Below are positions 62,686 through 64,000 of a DNA stretch of 64,000 bases, one piece after another. Origin of the DNA: Nocardioides panacisoli (lineage in GTDB: Bacteria > Actinomycetota > Actinomycetes > Propionibacteriales > Nocardioidaceae); assembly GCF_019448235.1 (NCBI RefSeq), contig NZ_CP080409.1, forward strand, positions 1,798,001 through 1,862,000, in the 5' to 3' direction. How positions within the stretch are numbered: position 1 is the stretch's first letter; each line of letters begins with the position of its first letter. A program made the position numbers and the translations under genes. Below the pieces are notes generated by a model. It was not told the origin of the DNA. It did not search any database and saw only the letters and a list, made by a program, of their open reading frames with translations.

Positions 62686-63762
62686 ATGTCGTGGCGCGAC
62701 GGTGGGCCCATGAGGATCGCGCTGGTCACCGAGACGTTCTACCCGGCCGTGGATTCCACCACGACCACCCTGAAGGCCACCGCCGACCGCTTGGTCGACC
62801 TCGGCCACGCCGTGCGGATCATCGCGCCGGGACCGGGCCTGGGCACCTACCGCGGCTGCGACGTGGTCCGCGTCAGGCCGCTCGAGCCGACCGGCCACCA
62901 GGTGCGTGCCGCCCTGGACGAGTTCGCACCCGACCTGGTGCAGGCGACCTCCCCCCGGTTCGTGGGGCGCAAGGCGCTCAAGCACGCCCGGCGCACGGGT
63001 ACCCCGACGATCGTCATCGAGCAGTCCCCGGTGCTCGACCTCGCCGCCGACTACTGGCGCGCCAAGGTCGCCGACCGCGCAGACCGGCTGCTCGTCACCG
63101 CGTCGTGGATGGTCGAGCGCGCCGCCGAGCTCGGGGTCGAGGCCGAGTTGTGGGCACCGGGCGTGGATCCGGTCGCGTTCACGCCGACGCTGCGCGACGA
63201 GTGGCTCTACAACTCCTGGTCCAAGGCCAAGTCCAAGCACGGCCCCCGCGTGGTCGTCGGGTACGTCGGCAGCCTCCACAAGCGCCACGGTGTCCGCCAG
63301 CTGGCCGCACTCGCCGACATCGACGGCATCCGCCCCGTGGTCATCGGCGACGGCCCCGAACGGGACTGGCTCGCCAAGCGCCTGCCCGACGCGAAGTTCA
63401 CCGGTCCGCTGCAGACCGGCGACCTCACGATCGCGATGGCCACGCTCGACGTCGTGGTCCACCCCGGGGAGCACGAGACCTGCTGCCACGCGATGCGGGA
63501 GGCCGGGGCTGCCGGCGTACCGGTGGTCGCCGCACGGTCGGGTGGAGCCCTGGACGTCGTCCGCCACCTGGAGACCGGCATGTTCCACGCGCCCGGCTCA
63601 CGGGGCGACCTGCGGCGCGCGGTGCAGGCCGTGGTTGCCGACCCGCAGCGGGACCTGCTGGGGCGCCAGGCGCGCGTGCAGTCCAAGCTGCGCACGTGGA
63701 CCGACGCGGTCGACGAGCTGATCGCCGACCACTACCCCGCCCTGCACCGGGCCGCCGCCTGA
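62686..63762 (+). CDS. GT4 glycosyltransferase (mannosyltransferase-like)
   Basis: 358-residue GT-B enzyme. The N-terminal half starts RIALVTETFYPAVDSTTTTL, the pattern of GDP-mannose-dependent alpha-mannosyltransferases (MgtA/PimB-like), and the C-terminal half has VVGYVGSLHKRHGVRQLAAL, VVIGDGPERDWLAKRLP, and VVVHPGEHETCCHAMREAGAAG with the nucleotide-sugar-binding Glu. Glycolipid or lipoglycan synthesis is likely, though the acceptor is unknown. ATG 62686 has GTGGAGGA upstream; ATG 62710 is possible. Confidence 0.85.
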   Translation: MSWRDGGPMRIALVTETFYPAVDSTTTTLKATADRLVDLGHAVRIIAPGPGLGTYRGCDVVRVRPLEPTGHQVRAALDEFAPDLVQATSPRFVGRKALKHARRTGTPTIVIEQSPVLDLAADYWRAKVADRADRLLVTASWMVERAAELGVEAELWAPGVDPVAFTPTLRDEWLYNSWSKAKSKHGPRVVVGYVGSLHKRHGVRQLAALADIDGIRPVVIGDGPERDWLAKRLPDAKFTGPLQTGDLTIAMATLDVVVHPGEHETCCHAMREAGAAGVPVVAARSGGALDVVRHLETGMFHAPGSRGDLRRAVQAVVADPQRDLLGRQARVQSKLRTWTDAVDELIADHYPALHRAAA

Positions 63763-63814
63763 GCGCACCGAGGCGCCGGGCCGTCGGCGACCGGCACAGT
63801 GGTAGGCATGACGC

Positions 63815-64000
63815 ATGCTGCTGCGCCAGTTGGAGTACCTCACCTCGCTGGCTCGTGAGCAGCACTTCGGTCGCGCGGCGGTCGCGTGCCACGTGTCGCA
63901 ACCGGCCCTCTCCGCCGGCATCCGCAAGCTCGAGGCGGAGCTCGACGTCCAGATCGTCCAGCGCAGCCAGCGTTTCGAGGGGTTCACCGCCGAGGGCGAG
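63815..64000 (+). CDS. LysR-family regulator, N-terminal part only
   Basis: The 62 codons before the window edge encode the winged-helix DNA-binding domain of a LysR-type regulator: MLLRQLEYLTSLAREQHFGRA (first 21 codons) and HVSQPALSAGIRKLEAELDV. The effector domain lies beyond base 64000. Target genes cannot be named; LysR regulators often control a divergent neighbour, but the adjacent GT4 gene is co-directional. Confidence 0.85.
   Translation, partial: MLLRQLEYLTSLAREQHFGRAAVACHVSQPALSAGIRKLEAELDVQIVQRSQRFEGFTAEGE

Noticed and set aside
63808..63858. Short ORF from ATG 63808
   Set aside because: It is only 16 codons before TGA, in another frame from the LysR start at 63815, and has no ribosome site.

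Overview
The window is a chromosomal segment of a high-GC actinobacterium. By eye the GC content is very high, with GTG starts and GC-rich codons throughout. Mycothione reductase, an F420-dependent oxidoreductase, the succinylase DAP pathway, an actinobacterial ileS T-box and many small actinobacterial families all fit. Overall content resembles Nocardioides and relatives (Propionibacteriales), but that placement is inference. No phage, insertion sequence, integrase or CRISPR array was seen. Genes are tightly packed: no gene-free stretch exceeds 300 bases, and the two longest are the ileS leader plus dapD promoter (8279-8556) and the cdd/bmp divergent region (52077-52338).

Layout. 1-4968: a minus-strand run dapE - LOG-family hydrolase - DivIVA-like protein - DUF3117 - pepA, divergent from an F420 enzyme that carries a KstR-type operator. 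4979-13419: ileS with its T-box, then dapD, a lytic-transglycosylase/M15 protein, mtr, dapC and fdxA; together with dapE this gives three enzymes of lysine/meso-DAP synthesis. 13499-19777: GNAT protein, cystathionine beta-synthase, SGNH hydrolase, BI-1 family membrane protein, methyltransferase, an odd tRNA abutting def, and an ACT regulator. 19803-23123: an overlapping housekeeping run eno - ftsB/divIC-like - DUF501 - Ppx/GppA. 23246-34959: chrA, secreted EEP-fold hydrolases, a ferritin-like protein, a DEAD-box helicase with an apparent CTG start, an L,D-transpeptidase coupled to an orphan ParA, an SDR, lipoproteins, and a MaoC hydratase/acyl-CoA dehydrogenase pair.

34960-45083 is the most accessory-looking part. 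All its genes lie on the minus strand. It holds a five-gene overlapping or near-contiguous operon (sulfotransferase - GT2 - LicD/methyltransferase fusion - coiled-coil protein - sulfotransferase) flanked by secreted hydrolases: an EEP protein, an RCC1 beta-propeller fused to an EEP domain, and a PLD-superfamily protein with altered HKD motifs. I infer export-linked synthesis or decoration of a sulfated surface glycan beside secreted phosphodiester hydrolases.

45194-50383: a soluble MgtE/CBS protein, DUF1003, Mrp ATPase, tatB, a LysM protein and small conserved proteins. 50376-57588: a nucleoside salvage locus, deoA-cdd divergent from a bmp-type ABC nucleoside importer. 57600-62550: methylmalonyl-CoA mutase (mutA, mutB) and its chaperone meaB. 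The window ends with a GT4 glycosyltransferase and the start of a LysR regulator.

Two expression features recur. About fifteen genes start 5-8 bases after a TAnnnT-like -10 hexamer, as expected for leaderless mRNAs. Many neighbouring genes share ATGA, GTGA or TGATG stop/start overlaps, as expected for coupled translation.
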